Below are positions 1 to 6,181 of a stretch of 64,000 bases of DNA, piece after piece. The position numbers were made by a program, and so were the translations under genes. The stretch lies in contig NZ_JADYTX010000001.1 in assembly GCF_021531475.1 (NCBI RefSeq), positions 48,114 through 112,113 of the forward strand. Reading direction: 5' to 3'. Under the pieces are notes generated by a model. That model worked only from the letters and a program-made list of their open reading frames with translations. It was not told where the DNA came from and did no database searches. Every line of letters begins with the position of its first letter. The first letter of the stretch is position 1. Source of the stretch: Fusobacterium perfoetens. GTDB lineage: Bacteria > Fusobacteriota > Fusobacteriia > Fusobacteriales > Fusobacteriaceae.

Positions 1-1
1 G

Positions 2-718
2 ACAACAGCTTGGTTATTTAACTCTGTTGGATTAAAATATGATGATTGGTCTTTTACTGCTACAGGAGCAAAACAATGGAAATATAGCGATAAAAATGAT
101 GATGTTACATCTAGTAACCATAGATTACAATTTGATGTAGCTAAACCAGTAACAGATAATTTAACTTTAAAAGGAAGATATAGAGGACAAAATAATCTTG
201 ATAGATTCCAAGCAAGCTATGATTATAAATATGGAATGTTCTTATCATCTGGAGATTTCTTCTATGATTCAGTAAATGGAACAGATCATGACTCATTCCA
301 TGCTGAATGGCATCCAATTGGAGTTAGCTTAGGTCCAGTTCAAGTTAAATATTATTTTGAATATGTAAAAACTTTAGGGGATGTTCAAGTAGGAGAAGTT
401 GAAGAAGCTTTCGATCACCAAATAAGATTATACGCTCCATTATATAAAGGAGAAAGACTAACTCTTTCTACAGAAGGTAGATTCTCTTTCCACGCTTCTA
501 ATGAATATAACGGAGAAGCTAATGCTACTCAAAAAGTTTATGATGATTTCGGAAATAACAGAGTTTATTTAAAAGCTAACTATGTTATGACTGAAAACCT
601 AAATGTATATGCTAACTACTACTATCAATTTAGAGACTATGAATTTGAAACAGTTAAAAAGGATAATGTAAAATCATACACTTCTAACTTAGTTTTAGGA
701 TGGTCTTATAAATTCTAA
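2..718 (+). CDS. FomA-type outer-membrane beta-barrel protein, 5' end outside window (OMP1)
   Basis: The reading frame is open from base 2, so the gene starts upstream and about 238 C-terminal residues are visible. The protein alternates short aromatic-rich strands and ends in WSYKF, the C-terminal Phe signature recognised by the barrel-assembly machinery. It is a close paralogue of the reverse-strand barrel at 4527-5378: both share TTAWL near the start, KYGMFLSSGDF or NYGMFLSSGDF in the middle, HQIRLYAPLYK, and a YLKANY segment. The expected role is an outer-membrane porin or adhesin; substrate is unknown. A strong terminator follows directly. The recombinase gene lies immediately downstream, which together with the paralogues suggests this gene belongs to a switchable surface-protein locus. 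Confidence 0.9.
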   Translation, partial: TTAWLFNSVGLKYDDWSFTATGAKQWKYSDKNDDVTSSNHRLQFDVAKPVTDNLTLKGRYRGQNNLDRFQASYDYKYGMFLSSGDFFYDSVNGTDHDSFHAEWHPIGVSLGPVQVKYYFEYVKTLGDVQVGEVEEAFDHQIRLYAPLYKGERLTLSTEGRFSFHASNEYNGEANATQKVYDDFGNNRVYLKANYVMTENLNVYANYYYQFRDYEFETVKKDNVKSYTSNLVLGWSYKF

Positions 719-741
719 TCTGAATTAAATTAGTAAAATTT

Positions 742-775
742 GAGGAAAGTGTAAGAACTTTCCTCTTTTTTATTT
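742..775 (+). terminator. Rho-independent terminator of OMP1
   Basis: A 9-bp stem, GAGGAAAGT pairing with ACTTTCCTC, with a 6-nt loop, is followed by a T-rich tail. The same stem with a near-identical flank ends the reverse-strand barrel gene, so these two 3' untranslated regions form a distant inverted repeat. Confidence 0.93.
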
Positions 776-856
776 TTATCATTAATTTAATTACTCCACT
801 TATTTCAATAAAAGTATTAAAATAAAAATAATAACTTTTTTTGAAAGGAGTGCACC

Positions 857-1453
857 ATGATATACGGATATGTAAGAGTTAGTAGTGATAGGCAAACAGT
901 GGAGAATCAAAAATTTGAAATTATTAAATTTTGTAAAAGAGAAAAAATAAAAATCGATGGTTGGATTGAAGAAACCATCAGTGGCACCAAAAATTATGAT
1001 AAAAGAAAATTAGGAAAACTTTTAAAAAAAATTAAAAAAGATGACTTAATAATCTGTTCTGAATTATCAAGACTAGGAAGAAATCTTTTTATGATAATGG
1101 AAATTTTAAATATTTGTATGACTAGAGAATGTAAGGTTTGGACTATCAAAGATAACTATCGTTTAGGAGAGGATATTCAAAGCAAGGTATTAGCTTTTGC
1201 TTTTGGGTTATCTGCTGAAATAGAAAGAAACTTAATTAGCCAAAGAACTAAAGAAGCTCTTGCTAGAAAAAAAGCTGAAGGTGTAAAGTTAGGTCGTCCT
1301 TTAGGTAAGGCTAAAACTGTTAAACTTTCAGGAAAAGAGAGATATATAAAAGGATTATTAAATAAAAATATTTCAAAATCAGAAATAGCTAGAAGATTGA
1401 GAGTGGATAGAGGAACAGTAGCAAATTTTATTAAAAATTATATTGAAATTTAG
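857..1453 (+). CDS. Serine recombinase (resolvase/DNA invertase family)
   Basis: A 198-residue small serine recombinase. The N-terminal catalytic domain has YVRVS with nucleophile Ser9, and the SRLGRN motif (Arg72, Arg75) that forms the active site. AEIERNLISQRTKEAL is the long E-helix that links to DNA, GVKLGRP is the arm, and a C-terminal helix-turn-helix (about residues 168-192, SEIARRLRVDRGTVANF) reads the recombination site. Size and layout match Pin/Hin/Gin invertases and Tn3 resolvases. A good ribosome site (AAAGGAG) precedes the ATG. There are no transposase or phage genes nearby; instead it sits among three barrel genes, two sharing an inverted repeat, so a local invertase role is inferred. 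Plasmid-type resolvase or orphan mobile remnant are the alternatives. Confidence 0.92.
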   Translation: MIYGYVRVSSDRQTVENQKFEIIKFCKREKIKIDGWIEETISGTKNYDKRKLGKLLKKIKKDDLIICSELSRLGRNLFMIMEILNICMTRECKVWTIKDNYRLGEDIQSKVLAFAFGLSAEIERNLISQRTKEALARKKAEGVKLGRPLGKAKTVKLSGKERYIKGLLNKNISKSEIARRLRVDRGTVANFIKNYIEI

Positions 1454-1492
1454 AAAAAATGGAGCTGTTATAAATTATTAGACAGCTCCATT
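1453..1492 (-). terminator. Terminator of the hipBA operon (minus strand)
   Basis: An 11-bp perfect stem (AATGGAGCTGT against ACAGCTCCATT) with a 13-nt loop is followed on the minus strand by a run of Ts. On the plus strand the T-tail is poor, so it mainly ends the hipBA transcript, although it abuts the recombinase stop codon. Confidence 0.8.
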
Positions 1493-1500
1493 GTATCATT

Positions 1501-2640
1501 TTATAAATATTCTTTTAAATCATTTTCAACTATTTTTTTTATTTCTAAAGCGATTTTTTCAGATTCATCTTTTTTCAATCCAATATTTTCGGCCACTTTT
1601 AAAATATCTTTAATAGTTGGATTTTTTCCATTTCCTGCTATTGTTGTTGCATGTTCTCCACCAATAGAGTTACTATAAGTTAGATCATATGCTGGTGAAA
1701 GCTCCCATTTTCTTTTAACTTCATTGTATAAAAATGAAAAATTTTTAGAATGATCATCTCTATTATGTGCAAAAATATTAAAACACATAAGTCTATACAT
1801 TTTTTTTACTTCTTCAAAATCATTAGTCAATTTTAGAGTTAATTTCATCAAAATATCATAATCAAGATTTGGAATTCTATGAGAAGTTTCTAAAAGCCCA
1901 CTGACAGAAACCATATGAATTTTTTTTATTTTATTTTCAGAATTTTTTTCTCTATCAAATCTTTTTACTCCAAAAAATCCAGAACAATTTTTTGATGGAA
2001 ATAACTTTGTTTCAGGCATAAAAATTCCACACTTTTTAGCACATAAAGAATAATCATACTCCTGTTTTCCAATATTATCATTATCAAATTTTGAAGGGAA
2101 TTTGATTATCCAATCTTCTCCATTAATATTAGTGAGTATTTTAGGTCTTGCTCCTCCTGAAGATCCTCCTAATAAAAATAATTCATCTAAATTTTCAGAA
2201 TATTCTGTATTTAAAATTTTTTTACAAGAAAGAGCCAATTCATCTAAATCTTTTATTTCAGATTTTATTTCAAAATCATATTGAGGAATATATTCAAGTC
2301 CACCCATTCCAGAATTACCAACAATTGCTAATCTATCTAGTGAAGTTATTTCAAAAGGATCGATATTATTTTTTTTCAAAGTTCTATCAACTAGTAATTT
2401 TCCCCAACCATCAGGCAAACTATCAGAGAAAACTCCAAACATTCCATTAAAAGGGTCTATTTTAGGAATAAAAACCTTATTTTCTAAAGGCAAACTAAAA
2501 GGACTTATAGAAAAACCATTTTTTATCCATTCATCATCATACTGAAAAGCTAATAAATCAATTTTACTTTTATTAAGAAGTGCAAGTGTTCCTATTTTTT
2601 TTTCATTGAATATTACTTCCAATTTTTTAATTTTATTCAT
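1501..2640 (-). CDS. hipA: HipA-like serine/threonine kinase toxin
   Basis: A 379-residue protein of the HipA family. The N-terminal HipA couple domain (about 1-110) includes GMFGVFSDSLPDGWG. The kinase-like C-terminal part has the glycine-rich GGSSGGARPK (158-167), the catalytic-loop AHNRDDHSKN (291-300) and the metal-binding SPAYDL (315-320). Characterised HipA proteins phosphorylate aminoacyl-tRNA synthetases (GltX in E. coli), stop translation and promote persistence; the target here is unknown. It overlaps the upstream helix-turn-helix gene by 8 bases, the usual antitoxin-then-toxin order. All catalytic motifs are present, so it looks active. It lies between barrel paralogues and may be stabilising cargo. 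Confidence 0.9.
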   Translation of the reverse strand: MNKIKKLEVIFNEKKIGTLALLNKSKIDLLAFQYDDEWIKNGFSISPFSLPLENKVFIPKIDPFNGMFGVFSDSLPDGWGKLLVDRTLKKNNIDPFEITSLDRLAIVGNSGMGGLEYIPQYDFEIKSEIKDLDELALSCKKILNTEYSENLDELFLLGGSSGGARPKILTNINGEDWIIKFPSKFDNDNIGKQEYDYSLCAKKCGIFMPETKLFPSKNCSGFFGVKRFDREKNSENKIKKIHMVSVSGLLETSHRIPNLDYDILMKLTLKLTNDFEEVKKMYRLMCFNIFAHNRDDHSKNFSFLYNEVKRKWELSPAYDLTYSNSIGGEHATTIAGNGKNPTIKDILKVAENIGLKKDESEKIALEIKKIVENDLKEYL

Positions 2641-2911
2641 CTAAGATCTCCTCTATAGAATTATAGTGCTTTTTAGAAAAAAGTTGCATAAGTTCATCAT
2701 CACAATCAAGAATAATAGCAATTTTTGTTAAAGAAAAAAGAGAAATTTCTCCTGTATTTTCAAATCTTTTAATAGAACCTAAACTCACCCCCGTTTTTTT
2801 TGCAAATTCCTCTTGAGTTAATTTCATTTCTTTACGTCTGGCTCTAACATTTTCTGCTATTTTTTTTTGAATATCTTTTGGTGTATTAATTTTAAAAAAA
2901 TCTAACTTCAT
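2633..2911 (-). CDS. hipB: HipB-like XRE antitoxin/repressor
   Basis: A 92-residue helix-turn-helix protein with the XRE pattern RRKEMKLTQEEFAKKTGVS-GSIKRFE. HipB proteins bind and neutralise HipA and repress their own promoter. An upstream ATG at 2947 would add 12 residues, but that extension covers the -35 and -10 boxes of a consensus promoter and an operator-like repeat, so I place the start at 2911 (MKLDFF). The predicted transcription start falls almost on this ATG and there is no Shine-Dalgarno sequence, suggesting a leaderless or near-leaderless transcript. It is co-transcribed with hipA. Confidence 0.85.
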   Translation of the reverse strand: MKLDFFKINTPKDIQKKIAENVRARRKEMKLTQEEFAKKTGVSLGSIKRFENTGEISLFSLTKIAIILDCDDELMQLFSKKHYNSIEEILDE

Positions 2912-2970
2912 ATATAATATATTATCTAATTTTTTAAAAAAAGTCAATAATAGATAAAATATTATCTATT
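2911..2970 (-). promoter_or_regulatory. hipBA promoter with two operator-like palindromes
   Basis: On the minus strand TTGACT (2947-2942) and TAATAT (2924-2919) are spaced by 17 bp. A perfect 9-bp palindrome with a 4-nt centre (AATAGATAA / TTATCTATT, 2949-2970) lies just upstream of the -35. A second copy with one mismatch (TATATAA / TTATCTA, 2911-2928) covers the -10 and touches the hipB start. Two similar sites around a promoter fit HipB autorepression. Confidence 0.75.
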
Positions 2971-3077
2971 TATTTGTGAAAAAATAAAAATTATTTTTTA
3001 ATTAAAGAAAATCTTAATTAAATAAAAAAGCCCGATTATTTTCTTAAGATTTTTGATAAAATTTTGTCAAAAAATTA

Positions 3078-3938
3078 ATGAAAAGAATTCCACTTTTATT
3101 AGCAGCACTTGGTGTTGTTTCTGCAGCAGCTTACGCAGCACCTGAATTAAGAGTAACATCTATAGGACAAACTTTAGCAGTTGAAAATACTTCTGGAGCT
3201 CAAAATATAGGAGAAGCGGTTCAATTTGTAAATAAATTAGGATTAGCTTATGAAGATTGGACATTCAATTTCTTAGCAAGAAAAACTTGGTCAGCTTCTA
3301 CTAATGAGTGGAAAGATACAAACAATAAAGTTCACAAAGGATTTGAATCAACTAATCATAGAATGGAAATAGTAGCTACTAGAAGCTTTGGAGATTATTC
3401 AGCAGCTTTAAAATGGAGAGCTCAAAAAGATTATGACAGATTACAAGTACCTGTTTCTTATAAATTTGGAATGTTCTCAGGAAATATTGCTCCTGGTTAC
3501 CAATTCAATAACACTACTGGTGGACAAGATGCATTCTTTATGGATGGAGAACCTTTACAAGTTAAACTTGGACCAGTTCAATTAGCTTACTTCTTAGAAT
3601 ATGTTAAATATACTGGAGATGCTAAAGGAACAGATACAGCTCATGATTATAAAAATCAAATCAGATTAAGAGGAACTTTATATTCAACAGAAGATTATAG
3701 AATTGGTGCAGAATATAGATATCAATTTTTACATGATGTTGAGTTAGGAAATGGAAAACAAGGTGTTGAAAACAATAGACACATTGCAATATTAAATGCA
3801 GCTTATAATTTAACAGAAAACTTAACAATTGATGGATATTATCAATATGAATTTAACAAATATGATGAACACGATGTAGCTCCTAAAGCAGATGACTACT
3901 ATGGAGAATTAGGATTTGGATGGACATACAAATTCTAG
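3078..3938 (+). CDS. FomA-type outer-membrane beta-barrel protein (OMP2), intact
   Basis: A 286-residue protein with signal peptide MKRIPLLLAALGVVSAAAYA cleaved before APELR, then amphipathic beta strands and the terminal WTYKF. It is a diverged paralogue of the barrels on both sides. Codons 5-24 are almost identical at DNA level to the reverse-strand barrel (61 of 62 bases), although the mature proteins differ greatly. Unlike nearly every other gene here, the ATG has no Shine-Dalgarno sequence; the leader is only A/T. This could mean weak or S1-dependent translation, or a cassette expressed only after rearrangement. Substrate unknown. Confidence 0.93.
   Translation: MKRIPLLLAALGVVSAAAYAAPELRVTSIGQTLAVENTSGAQNIGEAVQFVNKLGLAYEDWTFNFLARKTWSASTNEWKDTNNKVHKGFESTNHRMEIVATRSFGDYSAALKWRAQKDYDRLQVPVSYKFGMFSGNIAPGYQFNNTTGGQDAFFMDGEPLQVKLGPVQLAYFLEYVKYTGDAKGTDTAHDYKNQIRLRGTLYSTEDYRIGAEYRYQFLHDVELGNGKQGVENNRHIAILNAAYNLTENLTIDGYYQYEFNKYDEHDVAPKADDYYGELGFGWTYKF
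3089..3150 (+). repeat. 62-bp inverted repeat, left copy (signal-peptide codons of OMP2)
   Basis: Identical in 61 of 62 positions to the reverse complement of 5312-5373. It begins at codon 4-5 of OMP2 and ends shortly after the signal-peptidase site, so an exchange here would keep the start and signal peptide and swap the whole mature protein. Confidence 0.95.
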
Positions 3939-3964
3939 TTTGATATAAACTAAATTAATAAATT

Positions 3965-3994
3965 AGAGGGATGTTTATTTTCCCTCTTTTTTTG
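3965..3994 (+). terminator. Terminator of OMP2
   Basis: A 7-bp stem, AGAGGGA with TCCCTCT, a 9-nt loop and a run of Ts follow the barrel gene. Confidence 0.88.
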
Positions 3995-4014
3995 TGCTAT
4001 ATTTTCATAAAAAT

Positions 4015-4033
4015 AAAAAAGACCCCGAAGGGT
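4015..4033 (-). terminator. Short UUCG-loop terminator of the small peptide gene
   Basis: On the minus strand ACCC and GGGT pair around a UUCG tetraloop and are followed, after one C, by six Ts, 10 nt after the peptide stop codon. The stem is short but the loop is extra-stable. Confidence 0.6.
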
Positions 4034-4042
4034 TGAGGGATA

Positions 4043-4132
4043 CTATTTGTTGCTATGCCACCACCAAGCAAAAACACAAAGAATTATTAAAATCCCTGCA
4101 TTCAAATTGATGTTTTCGATGTATACTACCAT
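4043..4132 (-). CDS. 29-residue hydrophobic peptide, probable type I toxin
   Basis: A 90-bp frame on the minus strand with a near-perfect ribosome site (GAGGAGGG, 7 nt before ATG). The peptide begins MVVYIENINLN, has one predicted membrane segment (about residues 12-25, AGILIILCVFAWWW) and ends HSNK. This shape, a short acidic or polar start, one transmembrane helix, a tryptophan cluster and a basic tail, is that of type I toxin peptides such as Ldr and Fst, though I see no specific homology. Its ribosome-site leader (4145-4160) is perfectly complementary to an RNA encoded 70 bp upstream. Translation is therefore probably repressed by base pairing. A small membrane protein of another kind is possible. 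Confidence 0.65.
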   Translation of the reverse strand: MVVYIENINLNAGILIILCVFAWWWHSNK

Positions 4133-4139
4133 AAGTACA

Positions 4140-4160
4140 CCCTCCTCAAAATAAATGATT
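4140..4160 (-). promoter_or_regulatory. Shine-Dalgarno region and antisense target of the peptide mRNA
   Basis: On the minus strand AATCATTTATTTTGAG runs straight into GAGGGTGT; together they contain the GAGGAGGG ribosome site. The 16-nt stretch at 4145-4160 is the exact reverse complement of 4228-4243 inside the neighbouring small RNA. Pairing would cover the 5' edge of the ribosome site. Confidence 0.75.
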
Positions 4161-4184
4161 TTTCTACCTTGCTTAAGGGCAGAA

Positions 4185-4263
4185 TAAAAGCTCCCAAAAA
4201 TTTGAGAGCCTTTATCCTAAGCTTAATAATCATTTATTTTGAGTACCCTACGGGTTTGTTTCT
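4185..4263 (-). ncRNA. Small RNA B, probable antitoxin of the adjacent peptide
   Basis: A minus-strand unit of about 79 nt: consensus promoter, predicted start near 4263, a 5' hairpin ACCC-GTA-GGGT, a variable segment (CTCAAAATAAATGATT, 4243-4228), and a terminator hairpin (GCTCTCA with TGGGAGC). The variable segment pairs perfectly over 16 nt with the leader of the peptide mRNA. The terminator T-tract is short (TTTTATT), so read-through into the peptide gene on the same strand is plausible. No separate promoter for the peptide is evident; the RNA may act both in trans and as a cis leader. Expression is inferred only. Confidence 0.65.
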
Positions 4264-4269
4264 ATAAGT

Positions 4270-4298
4270 ATTATATCATTTTCTCAATAAATTGTAAA
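4270..4298 (-). promoter_or_regulatory. Promoter of small RNA B
   Basis: On the minus strand TTTACA (4298-4293), a 17-bp spacer and TATAAT (4275-4270). It lies right after the T-tract of the upstream small RNA A terminator. Confidence 0.8.
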
Positions 4299-4299
4299 G

Positions 4300-4376
4300 A
4301 AAAAAGCTCCCAAAAAACTGAGAGCTTCTATCTGACCTTTTAAACTAATATTTCAGTACCCTACGGGTTTGTTTCT
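4300..4376 (-). ncRNA. Small RNA A, paralogue of B with a different pairing segment
   Basis: About 77 nt on the minus strand with the same plan as RNA B: the same promoter type, 22 identical bases over the 5' hairpin segment (4356-4377), a different central segment (CTGAAATATTAGTTTAAAAG) and a stronger terminator (AGCTCTCA with TGGGAGCT, then TTTTTT). Its central segment has no complementary target that I can find next to a ribosome site in this window, so its target, if any, lies elsewhere or has been lost. Confidence 0.6.
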
Positions 4377-4382
4377 ACAGGT

Positions 4383-4411
4383 ATTATACCATTTTTTTAG
4401 AAATTTGTAAA
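4383..4411 (-). promoter_or_regulatory. Promoter of small RNA A
   Basis: On the minus strand TTTACA (4411-4406), a 17-bp spacer and TATAAT (4388-4383), 113 bp from the matching boxes of small RNA B. Confidence 0.8.
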
Positions 4412-4471
4412 TGAAAAAGCTTTACATTTCAATAATAAAATATTTTTTGATTATAAATTAAAATGCAAATG

Positions 4472-4501
4472 AAAAAAGAGGAAAGTTTTTACACTTTCCT
4501 C
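4472..4501 (-). terminator. Terminator of the reverse-strand barrel (OMP3)
   Basis: A 9-bp stem (GAGGAAAGT with ACTTTCCTC), a 6-nt loop and six Ts on the minus strand. The sequence from the stop codon through this hairpin nearly matches the 3' region of OMP1 in opposite orientation. Confidence 0.9.
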
Positions 4502-4526
4502 AAATTTTTTATTAATTTAATTCAGA

Positions 4527-5378
4527 CTAAAATTTATAATTCCATCCAAATGTTAAGTTTTGATAATTTCCAACTGATTCATCAGCTGTAGAACCATTTC
4601 TTCTTTCATTTTCATTGAATTCATAAGCATAGTTTACATAAACATTTAAGTCTTCAGAAACAGCATAGTTAGCTTTTAGATATAATCTATTTCTTCCGAA
4701 ATCTTCCCATGTAGTATAGTCTTTATCATTAACCATATCTTTTTCAGCATGTAAAGTTATTCTTGCTTCAGTTGATAAAGATAATCTATCCCATTTATAT
4801 AGTGGAGCATATAATCTAATTTGATGTTCTGTGTAACTTTCTTCAGATTTAACAGCATTATTATTTTCTTTATAGTTTAATAAATATTTAGCTGTAACTG
4901 GACCTATTTTAACTCCAATTGGGAACCATTCCATTTCTATGTTGTCTTCAGCATTGTTATTATTGAATTGATACCAGAAATCTCCTGATGATAAGAACAT
5001 TCCATAGTTGAAGTCGTATCTAGCCATGAATCTATCCATATCTTTTTGACCTCTGTATCTAAATCCTAATTTTAAATTGTCATTTATTTTTCTCCAAGCA
5101 TCAAATTGTACTCTGTTGTTAGCAGAAGAAATTCCTTTTCCTTCTTTATCCACACCATTGTCATCATTATCATAGTTCCATTGTTTTGCACCTTGGAATC
5201 CAAATGACCAATCCCCATATGCTAATCCAACATTGTTATATAACCAAGCTGTTGTATCATCAGATCCATTAGTGTGTTCTATTTCAACTTCTTGTCCTAC
5301 TGATGTAACTGTTAATTCAGGTGCTGCGTAAGCTACTGCAGAAACAACACCAAGTGCTGCTAATAAAAGTGGATTTAT
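4527..5378 (-). pseudogene. Start-less FomA-type barrel (OMP3), probable silent cassette
   Basis: The frame encodes a signal-peptide core PLLLAALGVVSAVAYA, a mature barrel close to OMP1 and the terminal WNYKF, about 283 residues without internal stops. There is no usable start: where OMP2 has ATG AAA, this copy has CTG TAA, with an in-frame stop three codons before the conserved Pro, and no Shine-Dalgarno sequence. The first in-frame start-type codon is an internal GTG at 5153 that would drop the signal peptide. The intact frame argues against ordinary decay; it looks kept as a donor that gains a start by inversion or gene conversion through the 62-bp repeat. A recent pseudogene is the alternative. 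Confidence 0.75.
5312..5373 (-). repeat. 62-bp inverted repeat, right copy (signal-peptide codons of OMP3)
   Basis: The reverse-orientation partner of 3089-3150, with one mismatch. The two copies bracket 2.16 kb that contain both mature barrel sequences and the small RNA/peptide locus. Confidence 0.95.
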
Positions 5379-5517
5379 TTACAGCAATTTTTTGATGAAA
5401 AAATTTATTTCAAATTACAATAATTTTTTATTGCTTTGTGGTTTCAAAAAAATATCTTTTTAATAAAATTATTTCAAAAATAAAAACTATAAAAGAAAAT
5501 TGAAATAAAAATTTTTA

Positions 5518-5573
5518 TTGAAAAAATATTAAAAAAACACTACAATAAAAGGATAGGATATTTTTGTAGGAGG
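5518..5573 (+). promoter_or_regulatory. Promoter and ribosome site of the coaE operon
   Basis: TTGAAA (5518), a 17-bp spacer and TACAAT (5541-5546), then AGGAGG at 5568-5573, 5 nt before the coaE ATG. The preceding 5379-5517 stretch is otherwise A/T-rich with no gene visible. Confidence 0.8.
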
Positions 5574-5578
5574 AAAAA

Positions 5579-6169
5579 ATGATATTAGGTCTTACAGGTG
5601 GAATAGCTAGTGGAAAATCAACAGTGAGCAATATTTTTAAAAAGTATGGGATATATATAGCTGATGCAGACAAGATAGCAAAAGAGTTAGGAAATAGAAA
5701 AGATGTTATAGATGAAATTGGAGAAAAAATTTCAAAAACTGTTATAGATAAAAATGGAAACGTGGACAGAGCTAAACTGAAAGAGATTGTTTTTTGTGAT
5801 AAATCAAAATTAGAAATACTTAATAAAATATATCATCCAAAAATTAGAGAAGAATTTAAAAAAATTAAGTTAAATTCTTCTAAAAATGATATAATAATAT
5901 TTGATGTACCTTTACTATTTGAAACAGGAATGTATACTTTATGTGACAAGAACATTTTAGTGTATGTAAATGAAGATATTCAAATAGAAAGATTGATAGC
6001 AAGAGATGGAATAACAAAGGAACTTGCAAAAAAAATCATAGATTCTCAAATGAGTTTAGATGAAAAAAAATCAAAATCAGATATTCTTATAGAGAATAAT
6101 GGTTTATTGGAAGAATTAGAAGAAAAAGTAGAGATAGTTTATAAAAAAATTTTAGAAGAGATAAGATAA
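5579..6169 (+). CDS. coaE: Dephospho-CoA kinase
   Basis: A 196-residue kinase that phosphorylates the 3'-hydroxyl of the dephospho-CoA ribose, the last step of coenzyme A synthesis. The P-loop GGIASGKST is at residues 7-15, DADKIAKEL follows in the substrate site, and FDVPLLFETG is the conserved central motif. Length is normal for the family. It heads an operon: the next gene's ribosome site begins only 2 nt after its stop. Confidence 0.95.
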   Translation: MILGLTGGIASGKSTVSNIFKKYGIYIADADKIAKELGNRKDVIDEIGEKISKTVIDKNGNVDRAKLKEIVFCDKSKLEILNKIYHPKIREEFKKIKLNSSKNDIIIFDVPLLFETGMYTLCDKNILVYVNEDIQIERLIARDGITKELAKKIIDSQMSLDEKKSKSDILIENNGLLEELEEKVEIVYKKILEEIR

Positions 6170-6181
6170 TTGGAGGAAAAA

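Larger units (their letters stand above)
4190..4411 (-). repeat. Tandem duplication of a promoter-sRNA-terminator module
   Basis: Two units with a 113-116 bp period. Promoter boxes, the 5' hairpin and the terminator stem are conserved; the central 30 nt or so differ. This is what is expected for a conserved scaffold with a diverging antisense segment. Confidence 0.8.

Noticed and set aside
857..1453. Prophage or transposon carrying the recombinase
   Set aside because: No transposase, terminal repeats or phage genes are seen near it; only barrel genes and hipBA.
2102..2450. Plus-strand frames opposite hipA
   Set aside because: They are shadows of a well-supported hipA with clear kinase motifs and have no ribosome sites.
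4190..4411. Possible CRISPR-like array (two repeats with a variable middle)
   Set aside because: Only two units; each has its own promoter and terminator, and no cas genes are present, so tandem small RNA genes explain it better.
5379..5517. Promoter for OMP3 on the minus strand
   Set aside because: A/T-rich with a CAATAA/TTATTG palindrome, but no correctly spaced boxes and no ribosome site or start codon follow.
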